IMG/VR virus record: IMGVR_UViG_3300038701_003038
Coordinates: 1 to 49,316 of that record
Origin: a virus
Strand: one strand, 5' to 3'
DNA: 49,316 bases
Positions 32,701 through 39,669 of this stretch are shown here, piece by piece. The notes under the pieces were generated by a model that was given only the letters and a program-made list of their open reading frames with translations, made no database searches and had not been told where the DNA came from. Both the position numbers and the translations under genes were made by a program. Within the stretch, counting starts at the first letter, position 1. Each line of letters opens with the position of its first letter.

Positions 32701-35700
32701 GACCTTTTCTTGTTTTGTTCTGTGTGTGCTTCATTTTCCTCAATAGCCGGCTGTTCGATCGACTTCGCGTATGACTCAATATTCTGTTGGCCAACAATGA
32801 CCGGCCATGATTCACCGTCATGTGTAAGATCGATTGCTATAAACTGACCGTTGGCCCCCTCAAAGACATCCATTGTGTCTTCTGGCACAGCCTTGAGATC
32901 TGAGAATACAAATCCAGCGTCGAGAATTTCCTTGTGGGGATAACGTTTGGATTCGAAGACGAACTGACCATCGACCGAATTGCTTTGGAACGCCCGATCA
33001 AGAAAAACTCCGTAGTCGTTGGTTGGTATTGTTGCACCGGTTTCATACTCTCTTTCACGCGCACGCCTATCCAGTTCCGACTGTAAGCGGTTAGCGCTTT
33101 CCCGCGCAGTATCTCTGGCTTCGCGGATTCTTTCAATATCACGGTTAAAACCTCCAGCACCAGCACCTTTGGTTCGTCCCTTTGTCACACGCTCGGTATA
33201 GCGTACATTCTGCTTCTCAATCTCAGCCTCATGCCTGGCCAAGCGCTTGCGTAAGCGTGGTTCATCCACAGACCTAAGGTTCTCGTCCGCTACAAGATCG
33301 ATTAATGAGCCTTCATTAAAGCGCTCTAACTTCTTCACCATCAGCAAATTGCTGTAGCGATTTTCCATTTTTACATCGGCTTCAAACGCATCAGCGACCA
33401 CATCCCGCGCAGTATCCAATTTTCTTTGATAGGTTTTATCGAGAGCAAGTTGTATCGGCTCCTTCTTTGGGTCCGGAGTGCTGTCTTTGGAGATTTGAGT
33501 TGGCTGTTTTTGCTCAGGTCTAACGTTAATGAAGTTGCTGATAGTATTTCTGAGTTCACGCGCCATAAACTCACCATCCAGGTCGTCGCTATGACGTGCC
33601 ACTTCTTCCGCAATGGCAGCATCGACGGTTTCCTCGGGATTCATCCCAAGCCTTTCCATTTCTGAACTCACGAAGAGTAGACGGGCAACGCTAGCTTCCT
33701 GATTAGATGAATAGCTGCTCGGATCGGTACTTTCAGGTAACTCCAGCATTGCGCGCCTAAGCTCTGTCGTGGCATCGCGCGCATCTTCTACTGGCTCAAT
33801 AACTTTTCTTAACCGCCTGAAGGATTCAGCATCAGTGGGCAAATCAGAATAAAACATAAAGTTATTTTCAGATTCCGACAGTTCACTTTCGTCTAGCTCG
33901 TCAAATTTCTTCTTCCCAGTTCGAGCCAGTATGTCTTTCTCAATTTGACGAGCTTCTGCCTCTGCGGCTTGCAGCTCCGCAAATGTACCTTCCGGTGATT
34001 CTGTGGCTCTCTGTGCCAGATCAACTGGAGACGAAACTTTCTGAGCAGTTTCGTAAAAGCGTTCTATCCGAGAACGATTATCTGGCTCTGGCTCTACAGG
34101 AGTGTTTGCCAGCTCAGTATTTACTTCAACGACTGACTCAACTTCTTCGGTTGTTTCGGCACCAAGCTGTTGTGCTGGTTTAGAAGTCTGTTCCGGGTCG
34201 TAGACCCATTCACGGAACGTAGCCATGTCCATTTCCGTCGTAGAATCCAAGCCTTGCCAACCATCTTCATAGTTGTTGAGATATGCCTGTTCAGCTTCTC
34301 GCTGGGAGTCATAGCCAAACATGACCTTGTGCTCATCGAACTCGCCATCAATCACCTGGTTGACAACAAAAACTGACTCACTACTAGGGTTAGGCCCAAT
34401 GAAAACATCCACGTGCTCAATATCTGTCTTAACGTCACTGCCCGGATCATCCGCACCACGCGTTTTTCTGATATAGCCGTAATCGTTTGCCATTTCGACT
34501 GACCATTCATTGCCATCCCGATCTTCGCCACGGCGGGTAGAACCTTTCGGGTTTTCGATGGTGATATCAAAGCCGTTAAGTTTGATGTGCCCTTTCTTAT
34601 AGTTTCCGGCTTCTTGTTGTTTCGCGGTGGGTTCCGGCAAGTCATTCAGCGGCGATGTGGCAGCCTCTGCACCGGCCTCGTCTATTTCAACGCGAGCAGT
34701 GCTCTGAATCTCGCGAGTAAAATCATCCGGTTCTAGTTCGAACTCTGTGTCGGACCCTTCGGCCTCCTCAGTGCTATCAGCCAGTTCCTGGTAGCTCGAC
34801 ATTTCCTCTGGATCAAAAGTTATTTCAGTCTGGGGAGCCATAGTGGATGCAGGCTGGGCCAATTCGTCATAACTTGGCTGTAAAATGGGCTTTTGTTCAG
34901 CCTGTACCAAATTCTCTTCTACCAGAGGTTCAGGCATTACCCAGGCCACAACACCAGCCGCTTCGTGTTTCTTTATTGCTCCCTCAAAGGGCGGCTTACT
35001 CGGATCCGATACGTTCACAAACAACCCGGGTGCAATCTCCTCAACAACTGGCAACTCTGGCTCTTGCGCTGGATCCGCCTCGTCAACAATGTCAAACTCG
35101 CCTTCGATATCAACTTCGCGCGGCGCACCTGATGCGGCCGCGATAGCACCACCTACCACACCACCACCGATAGCACCCAAAACCGCGCGATCTGGAACGC
35201 CATCCAGTAGATCCCGGTTCGGATCTAAATCATGATCAATGATTGACTGATTGATATTCATTCCCTGGGAGCCTTCTTCAATCACTTCGGGAACTGCATC
35301 GATCGCTGCACCTTTCGCGGCACGAGCCGCGATTTTGCCCGGTACTTGAGAAGCACCACCAAGACCTATTGCCCCCATGGCAAAGGCGATCGGCAATTGG
35401 CGTTCTGTTGCCTCACGAGCTACTACATTGGCAACAACATTCTTTTCCTCTGTCGTAAGATCCAGTTCAATCGAATCAAGCAGTTTTCGAGCTTCCTGCG
35501 TACCCTCGGAGAATGAATCAGCCCCGCCAATTGCAGCATTGGTTGTGCCATAGCCAGTAAATGCCGCTGCCTTTGAAGGCATGACTCGAGCAAAGAGATT
35601 GGTTAGACCACCGCCGCCAACCAGGAAGGTAGGCAGCATTGGAACAACGGAGAATACAGTGTCAGTGACTTGCGACGAATTAGGCAGCCGCCATTCACCA

Positions 35701-36158
35701 GTGTCCGGGTCGAAAATTTTGTTTGTCTGAATCGCCTCTTTGACTGATTCTGGCTGAAGTACTTCATCGCCGGCCTCAATCCCTTTCTCAAAAAACTCGC
35801 TTGCAGCATGAGTCGCACGTCCAGCTGCGCTGTTAGGGTAGTCATCTGAAACCATGCCACCAACCATGTTCGCGATATCAGGCACAAGCTTCGGTACCAT
35901 CTGCGCGCCTTTAATCAATGAAGCACCTGCGCCCTGGGCGAGCTCTAGCGCAGTTGGTCCGCTCGGCGCTTCTGCAGTGGGTGGCTCAGGAGAATTGCGC
36001 AATCGCTCGTAAAATAAGCTCCTAGTCTCTTCTAGGTTTTCTTCCGGGATATTCGGCGCGAGCGCTCGATTGAAGTACTCATCTTGAACCGCGTATTGCT
36101 GCTCTTCTGTCAGTGCCTGATAGTCTTCGTTTTCCTGAATCGCGCTCCATGGTTTCAC
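26760..36158 (-). CDS. Giant polyvalent virion protein (3132 residues)
   Basis: GTG start at 36158, overlapping the upstream stop. The N-terminal 350 residues have Gly/Ala-rich hydrophobic stretches (TFLVGGGGLTNLFARV, GAIGGGVVGGAIAAASG) like injection proteins. About 515-655 is a pyrophosphatase-like PolyVal domain (GDFDI-type core, HVDVFIGPNP). About 1720-1880 is an adenine-type methyltransferase (LEPSAGKGSI near 1752, NPPF at 1812). About 1900-2090 is a metallopeptidase-like PolyVal domain with HETYGH (1988-1993). About 2625-2900 matches LPD38, with membrane-like helices. Long charged coiled segments join these. As the last late gene, it is in the place of T7 gp16-like ejected proteins and probably enters the cell with the DNA. 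Confidence 0.88.
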   Translation of the reverse strand: MKPWSAIQENEDYQALTEEQQYAVQDEYFNRALAPNIPEENLEETRSLFYERLRNSPEPPTAEAPSGPTALELAQGAGASLIKGAQMVPKLVPDIANMVGGMVSDDYPNSAAGRATHAASEFFEKGIEAGDEVLQPESVKEAIQTNKIFDPDTGEWRLPNSSQVTDTVFSVVPMLPTFLVGGGGLTNLFARVMPSKAAAFTGYGTTNAAIGGADSFSEGTQEARKLLDSIELDLTTEEKNVVANVVAREATERQLPIAFAMGAIGLGGASQVPGKIAARAAKGAAIDAVPEVIEEGSQGMNINQSIIDHDLDPNRDLLDGVPDRAVLGAIGGGVVGGAIAAASGAPREVDIEGEFDIVDEADPAQEPELPVVEEIAPGLFVNVSDPSKPPFEGAIKKHEAAGVVAWVMPEPLVEENLVQAEQKPILQPSYDELAQPASTMAPQTEITFDPEEMSSYQELADSTEEAEGSDTEFELEPDDFTREIQSTARVEIDEAGAEAATSPLNDLPEPTAKQQEAGNYKKGHIKLNGFDITIENPKGSTRRGEDRDGNEWSVEMANDYGYIRKTRGADDPGSDVKTDIEHVDVFIGPNPSSESVFVVNQVIDGEFDEHKVMFGYDSQREAEQAYLNNYEDGWQGLDSTTEMDMATFREWVYDPEQTSKPAQQLGAETTEEVESVVEVNTELANTPVEPEPDNRSRIERFYETAQKVSSPVDLAQRATESPEGTFAELQAAEAEARQIEKDILARTGKKKFDELDESELSESENNFMFYSDLPTDAESFRRLRKVIEPVEDARDATTELRRAMLELPESTDPSSYSSNQEASVARLLFVSSEMERLGMNPEETVDAAIAEEVARHSDDLDGEFMARELRNTISNFINVRPEQKQPTQISKDSTPDPKKEPIQLALDKTYQRKLDTARDVVADAFEADVKMENRYSNLLMVKKLERFNEGSLIDLVADENLRSVDEPRLRKRLARHEAEIEKQNVRYTERVTKGRTKGAGAGGFNRDIERIREARDTARESANRLQSELDRRAREREYETGATIPTNDYGVFLDRAFQSNSVDGQFVFESKRYPHKEILDAGFVFSDLKAVPEDTMDVFEGANGQFIAIDLTHDGESWPVIVGQQNIESYAKSIEQPAIEENEAHTEQNKKRSTKTSEPNESPKTNQQPPTAEDTGKITAGPFSVSDYNQLMTAARDGSLTPDVLQQSFTRLLENQAEVKKRIAKETKAEIFSRFRLGWSLSKNDKKDRFVDAAYDAMLYGHLLNKPVPSQTISFGQLRNREKIEAERLEGIKKAVFSITEKDIAENKESLEQAEKARAERQEFVEKASENPETFDELQYFVDTKGEGELSPEQLEKWDQFKAERGIETRKRVQDQKQQDVVTRTQVELGEGISFTIEPGKHSKTGEDLFNVRTTEKVDKEDWKKLMSRARKMGGGYWRGNYWFPSEEMAQSFVDSYSGKEVEIPGASEKKGNSKLSNLLEMADKIESRAIEKRDQDRRTNTVRQASQAASAVADAESNIAFARTLRNIAVGIEDGSIRYLANLTSKVQLENLEAIRRQLKYSIPNAQLDEFTTKDGNSRRSWKPDVTLNQKLQFLRDDALKIVVRVDGLESLARDLQDVSGYKQAASGIRSRIKGKNSDANIVLGVSWSKIVDKVKTYAKRPGIYGTTALSISEKAAKINRLANMGITNLNELRAALRELETVRETPAAEDPIKSKERELIGLKFDGYFPTPRPVIDRIFEEANIETGHTILEPSAGKGSIVDAIVEEYPDTKVTAIEWVHTLREILELKGHNVVGNDIFQHEGQYDRVLMNPPFEDQVAHVRHAFNLVKPEGRLVSVMSAGVNNTLKNNREFVDWVESLGGTIETLPDGSFINSDRSTGVSTVLVTIDKPASTARANRKRQGNASLTVQQIERAIAPLVLNQSNNRASYVVIDRESDLPQHVLEEIGEAPVGAQGLSAYYDITTDTVFLNRENISSTAQAIREAVHETYGHRGPELYLGEDYVDFLDQVDWLYRSGDPEILKLAASVRESHGEVDPATRAAEIIARMAESESLSNKGPRVLKDLWTNLVNSMRKFLKSIGFDIPFSVSDIRYMLMKSRKSTVHGHGSRKVPATYPASRASRRDHSKIVENESVVDDDPEASRFYRGMASLRRYWLAAVGRNDLADIGRNELPQLKEYVNLAQQMDAYTNELMLEPGDLDGDWRGYNNKHPNEREELSRLMHDSTIAGVDPSQDYQVLMTREDGEKKIRIIRQQIKTVNAEGSRVKAYMDEISEIQRMMDSEVSRAASYPGLRKRYEALSSDGQGLFESVRDQYIKRWDTLFQIVEENVNALIGERKTRAARIAQLRQQFEFLKLQGPYFPLARFGDYWVYARKGTDVSFDMFEKLDEQRNFRKQMEQSGYDVDHGRTLDDFNFEEKVPASFMSEVIDLVEKGGDSDRMNFLKDGIYQLYLDSLPSLSIRKQAKHRKKTKGYSNDAMRAFATQMLHGARQISRLKYSGLMDTKINEIQQALFDSGNIDALENEIYELNEALKMVKHSDLRGQYSQVSDQLRVSDNDPSLKQLQDIIGLALKARDDLKFYEDAYAKLIERRLSAMRIGKDKNKSWDLLGEIKKSYEWQMNPKGGSLANSITSFTFLNFLGFNVSSAIVNVTQTPLIAYPVMGAKYGYTDSGKELLAASNDLMRGMGSIRNVLKDDELSAYDSWLDWGVIDRTNAHMLAGVAEEGAEYSPLFRSAMEKAAYLFHKAEVWNREVTALAAYRLEKKKSGDINKALSNARDMVWKTHYDYSSGNRARVMRGDVAKVLFIFKQYSINTSYLLISEFNKTFNNENKAERAESRKALTGILSMHIMAGGILALPLVSSISALVNLAFDDEDDPYDFETWWRTGIVDFFEPLVGSESARTLSLAIARGPVDALLGASVSSRIALDNLWMRGSDRALEGKEALMYYVEQWLGAGFGVLMNYGRAYDTFEWGDEEKMLRSLEVAFPSSVGNPMKAWRLANNGAENRSGDLLVEEFSAIEIAGQAFGWTPSRLANRYAENSKRKAREQRIVKRRSELLAKYYSAWRRQDEDDSYAVMEQIVKFNQANPGYPIEGETIRKSIRRRQTYRQSAKDGIQLNKKLQGSILEDVDFAN

Positions 36159-37318
36159 TAGTTTTTGACTCCCATGCCGTCGAGGAAGCCAGCAGCGTTA
36201 AATGCACCATTGGATCCAGTGCTTGATGCTGCGCCGTTACCGGCACTATCTTCTGAATTGATTCCCGCCAATGTTTCGGCTTCTTTTTGTAGGTCTTCGA
36301 AAGACTTCGGTTGATAAGGTTCACCAGTCCTAAGTTGATTCATCAATGCCTCTTCACGCTTCTGAAGTTCTTTGAACCAGAAACGCACCGTTTCTTGCTC
36401 GCTGCGGCCTTTGTCGTTCTTTCGAATCGTTGCATCAATAGCATCGTCCTCAGTCCAACCTCGTTTGACTAATTCAGCCACAACCTTAAATTCTCGTGGT
36501 AGCTGGTCACGATCGATCGTCGCCTTATGATCGGCAGTTTTTCTTTGTTCATCGCCTCGCGCAGAAATTTGAGTCATCTGATTTAGATGCTTTTGTCGTT
36601 GTTTAAGCATTTCCTCAACAAATGCATTCCGCTGAGAGTCATAAGCACTGGGATCGCCCCCAGCTGCACGGATCCGCGCTCGTAGCACCGATTTCATCTG
36701 ATCTACGGTGGCCTCCTCACCGTTTGCCATCAGGCTGGCTTCTAGTGAACGAGTTAAGTTCAGTATGTCGCGTTCATTAAATGTCACCAGGTTATCGCCG
36801 CTAACACTCCGCTCCATGTCCATTGGAGCTTTGTAAGAAGTACCATCTTCTCTCTCAATCTCGAGCTCAAGACCAAATTGCTCCATTCCGTTTTCATCTA
36901 GCACGGGGGTGTTGTCTTTAGGATTTAGTAGAGGAAAGACATTACTAACTCTTTTCGACTTTCCACCTTCGCCCCTATTAATCACGTCGTGATTTACAAC
37001 GTTAAAGCTCTCTAGCAAGCTCTGCGGGTCGGATGGTTGCAACCCGGCCAATTGTTCAAGCATCGCACCATATAGGTTTACTTGGTGAGCCTTAACCTCA
37101 TCATTACGCCCGCGACGAATTTGGTCTTGTTTGAATAGCATCTCTAATTCGTTTCTACGGTGATTTTGCTCATCAATCCGATTTTGGCGCTCTCTCTGAT
37201 AGGCCAGGTTGTCCGCCCGCTGTTGCTTGTATTGCTTTCGGTCTTCACGGCCTTCTAAGAATCCCATCACACCGGTAGCCGTACGAATTCCTTCATTAAT
37301 TCCTTCTAAAACACCCAT
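36158..37318 (-). CDS. Internal virion (injection) protein candidate
   Basis: 386 residues, highly charged and helical, with a Gly-containing amphipathic N-terminus (VLEGINEGIRTATGVMGFLE) and a Gly/Ser/Ala tail. Location between other internal-protein candidates and the giant protein suggests a structural or ejected component. No catalytic motif. Confidence 0.6.
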   Translation of the reverse strand: MGVLEGINEGIRTATGVMGFLEGREDRKQYKQQRADNLAYQRERQNRIDEQNHRRNELEMLFKQDQIRRGRNDEVKAHQVNLYGAMLEQLAGLQPSDPQSLLESFNVVNHDVINRGEGGKSKRVSNVFPLLNPKDNTPVLDENGMEQFGLELEIEREDGTSYKAPMDMERSVSGDNLVTFNERDILNLTRSLEASLMANGEEATVDQMKSVLRARIRAAGGDPSAYDSQRNAFVEEMLKQRQKHLNQMTQISARGDEQRKTADHKATIDRDQLPREFKVVAELVKRGWTEDDAIDATIRKNDKGRSEQETVRFWFKELQKREEALMNQLRTGEPYQPKSFEDLQKEAETLAGINSEDSAGNGAASSTGSNGAFNAAGFLDGMGVKN

Positions 37319-37328
37319 ATGAGTCTCC

Positions 37329-38186
37329 CTATGCTCGAGCTTCCAATGCCTGAAGTCGCTGGTCTATGTTTTGGATCGCACCGGTTTGGTGGCCCGCCTG
37401 ATTAATCAAATCAACCACTTTTCCATTTGAAACTTCTGGCGGGAGTTCCTCTGCAATACCGCCTACGAAACGACCTTCCGGCCCCATCCCTTCCTTGTAC
37501 TCCCAACCTTTGTTATCGATGCTGCGAATTACATCCATACTCTTAGCTGTATCGACTGGCTTAATGTTCTTCTTGGCCTTCTCCGTTGAGAGTAACAACG
37601 CCGTGGTGGCAAGCTGAGCAATGCTGCTATTTCGCTGCTGCGTCGCAGCCGCCTGGTTTTGCTCGTTTCTGATGCTTCTTTGATTAGCGGCCGCATCCAA
37701 CTGGTTAATTGAATCAGTTGCCGAGGTAGCAATGTCTCGACCTAAACCAATGACTCCGGCACGAAGCTTCTCCTGTCGATTGGTCGTGTCATCAACCGCC
37801 TTAGCTGCGGCATGAATGGCGCCATTCGATTTTTGTGTTTCCATGTACCGCTTGCGAGCCTCTTGCTGCTCTGGAGTGAGCGACGCACCATATGTATGCA
37901 ATGCAAAGTCCGCGTTGCTTTCTGCACGGTCGAAGCTCTTGTCATTAATTTCTCGTGCCAGTTTGGCCGATTCTTCAATTGCGTTCGGGTCTGTGGCTCG
38001 CGTCAGCAAATCGCGCTCTATCGGAGCAAATGTTTGCTGCCAGTAATCATACAGTTGCCTCGATAATTGAGCGGAACGGCCCTCGATGTTCGCGCTGTTG
38101 TAAGACTGACCTGGATGGTTGTACCCACGCACATCAGTACCGGCTGTGTCATCATTTAGTTCTGGTTGAAAGGCTTCAAACAGCAT
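37329..38186 (-). CDS. Internal virion protein with S74-like C-terminus
   Basis: 285 residues. Residues 1-190 are Ala/Gln-rich helices typical of podovirus internal proteins. The last 85 (LSTEKAKKNIKPVDTAKSMD, then GRFVGGIAEELP, then a terminal LQALEARA coil) follow the pattern of the intramolecular chaperone domain of endosialidases (peptidase S74), including a candidate Ser-Lys pair. In tail spikes that domain trimerises the protein and cuts itself off. Its presence on a non-fibre protein is unusual. Overlaps its upstream neighbour by one base. Confidence 0.65.
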   Translation of the reverse strand: MLFEAFQPELNDDTAGTDVRGYNHPGQSYNSANIEGRSAQLSRQLYDYWQQTFAPIERDLLTRATDPNAIEESAKLAREINDKSFDRAESNADFALHTYGASLTPEQQEARKRYMETQKSNGAIHAAAKAVDDTTNRQEKLRAGVIGLGRDIATSATDSINQLDAAANQRSIRNEQNQAAATQQRNSSIAQLATTALLLSTEKAKKNIKPVDTAKSMDVIRSIDNKGWEYKEGMGPEGRFVGGIAEELPPEVSNGKVVDLINQAGHQTGAIQNIDQRLQALEARA

Positions 38187-38821
38187 TAGACATAACCCCC
38201 GTACTGGTTTGGATCCACGTTTCCGCCAGAGTAGTTGTTGTTGTACTGGTCAGGGACTGCATCCGTTTCGTGATAACTTAACTCAGGCCTGCGTAACATC
38301 ATCGCAGCACCTGTCGCTCCAATCGCATTACCTAGAAGCCGTGAATTGGCATTTTTTCGACTGGTGGCGATCGACGCATCAGAGGCTTGCTCTGCAGCCT
38401 GAATGGCTGAAGCGGTGTTTAGGTTTTTGTCACTCATGTGTGACGTGTTTCGACCCAGTCCTACAATTCTCTGGAGCATGTCTTCGTACTGCTGTTCCGT
38501 TGCTTCAAATCCGGCGTTACCCGCCGCGGTCATCGCACCCGCCTGCTCAGACTCGCGCGCAACCGCGGCAGCCTTTAATGCACCAGAGGTTGTGTTTGGC
38601 GCTGCTGCCATAGAGGGGCCGTTTGATGCATTGATGGCATCGATGACATTGCTTTCACGCTGAGCGTTGGAACCGCGCTGCAAGGAATCGGATATCCACT
38701 CTATTTCATGTGGCATATAAACATTCTGGAATTGTTGCCAACGTCCTTCGGCCTGGCGCATTTGCTCTATTTCAAGCGCCGATGCTCTTTCTTCTGGAAC
38801 ATCGTCATCAAGACACCCCAT
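38186..38821 (-). CDS. Internal virion protein candidate
   Basis: 211 residues, rich in Ala, Gln, Asn and Ser, with an Ala/Gly hydrophobic segment (LLGNAIGATGAAMMLRR) and a Tyr/Asn/Gly tail. The composition resembles gp7/gp14-type ejection proteins. Function inferred from composition and place only. Confidence 0.55.
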   Translation of the reverse strand: MGCLDDDVPEERASALEIEQMRQAEGRWQQFQNVYMPHEIEWISDSLQRGSNAQRESNVIDAINASNGPSMAAAPNTTSGALKAAAVARESEQAGAMTAAGNAGFEATEQQYEDMLQRIVGLGRNTSHMSDKNLNTASAIQAAEQASDASIATSRKNANSRLLGNAIGATGAAMMLRRPELSYHETDAVPDQYNNNYSGGNVDPNQYGGYV

Positions 38822-39275
38822 TACTCATCTCCTCTACGTAGTCTTCCCATGATTGGTCATAGACAAATCGCCGGATTTCAAATGCCGCGGTTCTACCCCA
38901 CTGTTCACCACCCACCATGTATGCCATGTCCAGCACCAAATCGGTTACCGCGCTTCGAATCACGTATGCCAACCTCAATGCACCGACAGACCCATTTGCC
39001 TCCAAATCATTGGCCTCTCGCCAGCGTCTAAACGCTCGCTCCAGGCCGAAAATCATCTGTTCACGGTTTTCAACAAAGAACTGGTTTCTATTCAGCGCGA
39101 TCAACGATCGACTCATCATCTCGTGGATCGCCGAATCAGAAACCTCTCCCTGGTCCTTATCTATCAAGTCGTCATAGGTCTGACTAATGCCGGCCAGAAT
39201 ATTTGCGCACTCAATTGCAGACTGATTACCCTGAAGCCACATCTCAAGCAGCTGTTTTTGCTTAGTCCCCTGCAT
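38808..39275 (-). CDS. Hypothetical late protein
   Basis: 155 residues, helical and acidic. No family recognised. It overlaps both neighbours by 14 bases, so it is translated from the late mRNA with the tail chaperone. Confidence 0.55.
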   Translation of the reverse strand: MQGTKQKQLLEMWLQGNQSAIECANILAGISQTYDDLIDKDQGEVSDSAIHEMMSRSLIALNRNQFFVENREQMIFGLERAFRRWREANDLEANGSVGALRLAYVIRSAVTDLVLDMAYMVGGEQWGRTAAFEIRRFVYDQSWEDYVEEMSNGVS

Positions 39276-39669
39276 TGCCGCCTCCTGGCTTTGAGGGAAA
39301 AGTTACTTCTGATATGTCAGTGATGTGTGGATAGACTTGAGGTAAGTCTCGTAAAGCCTGCCGATACTTCCGCCATTCAAGTTTCTCTTCTTCACTCAGC
39401 GGGGAGTCATTTTCCTGCGTCCAACCACTCGCCAGAAGCAACGAATTGCGCTCAGCTCGCAAGATAGCCATGGCTCGTTGATTTAGATCGGAGTCGTTTT
39501 CTGGCGGCAACTTCTCTGGTTTGCCGTTTTTGATGTGGTACTCGTCCGCCGAATACTCTCCCTCGAGGTAATTGCAGCCCATTAACTCAACATCATTCGG
39601 CTCGGAACCCTTCAAGATGCGCCGGATTTTCCCTTCTGAATCGTAAACAGTCCAAACTCTCAGACTCAT
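39262..39669 (-). CDS. Tail assembly chaperone-like protein
   Basis: 135 residues. The segment AILRAERNSLLLASGWTQEN then DSPLSEEEKLEWRKYRQALR is the signature of the phage tail assembly chaperone family usually found next to fibre or J-like genes. The N-terminal half is a small beta domain. It directly follows the J-like gene and probably helps it fold or assemble. Confidence 0.75.
   Translation of the reverse strand: MSLRVWTVYDSEGKIRRILKGSEPNDVELMGCNYLEGEYSADEYHIKNGKPEKLPPENDSDLNQRAMAILRAERNSLLLASGWTQENDSPLSEEEKLEWRKYRQALRDLPQVYPHITDISEVTFPSKPGGGNAGD

Noticed and set aside
37800-38660. Several long plus-strand frames opposite the late genes
   Set aside because: They are shadows of the structural genes with no ribosome binding sites and unlikely composition.
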